Under the pieces are notes generated by a model. That model was not told the DNA's origin, did not search any database, and saw only the letters and a program-made list of their open reading frames with translations. 5,932 bases of DNA from Bifidobacteriaceae bacterium (GTDB lineage Bacteria; Actinomycetota; Actinomycetes; Actinomycetales; WQXJ01): assembly GCA_031266115.1 (NCBI GenBank), contig JAISBQ010000248.1, positions 1 to 5,932 of the forward strand. The letters run 5' to 3'. This document shows positions 5,770 through 5,932 of the stretch, piece by piece. Numbering within the stretch: position 1 is the first letter of the stretch; each line of letters starts with the position of its first letter. The translations under genes and the position numbers were made by a program.

Positions 5770-5932
5770 ATGAGCGAACCCGTGTTTCCGCGCGGGCGCG
5801 GACCCTCGCTGCCCGCACGTCTCGCGCGCGCCGGCTTCGCCGATGTGGGACGCGCCGAACGCCTGCTCACCGAACTGGCAGGCCTGGGTATCGATCTCCT
5901 AGGCGCCGACCTTCCAGGTGGTGACCTCCTCG
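5770..5932 (+). CDS. glnE: Start of glutamine synthetase adenylyltransferase/deadenylyltransferase (GlnE), truncated by window
   Basis: Only 54 codons are present, followed by one base of the next. The protein begins MSEPVFPRGRGPSLPARLA and continues RAGFADVGRAERLL, resembling the N-termini of actinobacterial GlnE proteins, which have an arginine-rich start, a GF-D motif and a helix with RLL. GlnE is normally about 1,000 residues with two nucleotidyltransferase domains that add and remove AMP on glutamine synthetase. None of the catalytic residues lie in this fragment. The call rests on the N-terminal resemblance plus position: glnE next to glnA2 on the same strand is a conserved arrangement in actinobacteria, including M. 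tuberculosis. The excellent ribosome binding site makes the start firm even if the name were wrong. Confidence 0.8.
   Translation, partial: MSEPVFPRGRGPSLPARLARAGFADVGRAERLLTELAGLGIDLLGADLPGGDLL

Noticed and set aside
1..5932. Search for CRISPR arrays, insertion sequences, phage genes, tRNA or rRNA genes
   Set aside because: No spaced direct repeats, transposase motifs, terminal inverted repeats or RNA-gene signatures were seen by eye. Conserved housekeeping genes fill the window except for three short gaps.

Overview
The window is a stretch of ordinary chromosomal housekeeping genes from a high-GC Gram-positive bacterium. It is clearly actinobacterial: it carries a GlnA2-type glutamine synthetase followed by glnE, a MetAP1c-like methionine aminopeptidase, a polyphosphate glucokinase and a glutamine-dependent NAD+ synthetase. 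Propionibacteriales is my best guess at order level, but that is inference from gene content, not a search result.

Layout: a leftward block covers positions 1-4201 and a rightward block covers 4326 to the end, separated by a 124-base divergent promoter region. Reading leftward, the order is nadE (complete, 4201-2576), a 53-base hairpin that probably ends the nadE transcript, then panB (2479-1640), map (1623-748) and ppgK (751 to beyond base 1, C-terminus missing). The panB-map gap is 16 bases and map-ppgK share an ATGA overlap, so these three look like one operon. Reading rightward, glnA2 (4326-5657) is followed after 112 bases by the first 54 codons of glnE, cut by the window edge.

Together the genes serve central cofactor and nitrogen metabolism. 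PanB makes ketopantoate for pantothenate and CoA. NadE makes NAD+ using glutamine as the nitrogen donor. GlnA2 makes a ligation product of the glutamine synthetase family. GlnE is the enzyme that adenylylates glutamine synthetase, although GlnA2 itself lacks the target tyrosine. Map removes initiator methionines, and PPGK phosphorylates glucose, preferentially from polyphosphate.

I found no mobile element, CRISPR array, RNA gene, phage gene or unknown protein-coding gene. No novel system is evident. What merits a second look is small-scale: the strong hairpin after nadE, the two hairpins in the divergent promoter region, a possible leaderless nadE start, and the pairing of a non-adenylylatable GlnA2 with glnE. 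No stretch longer than about 125 bases lacks a gene.
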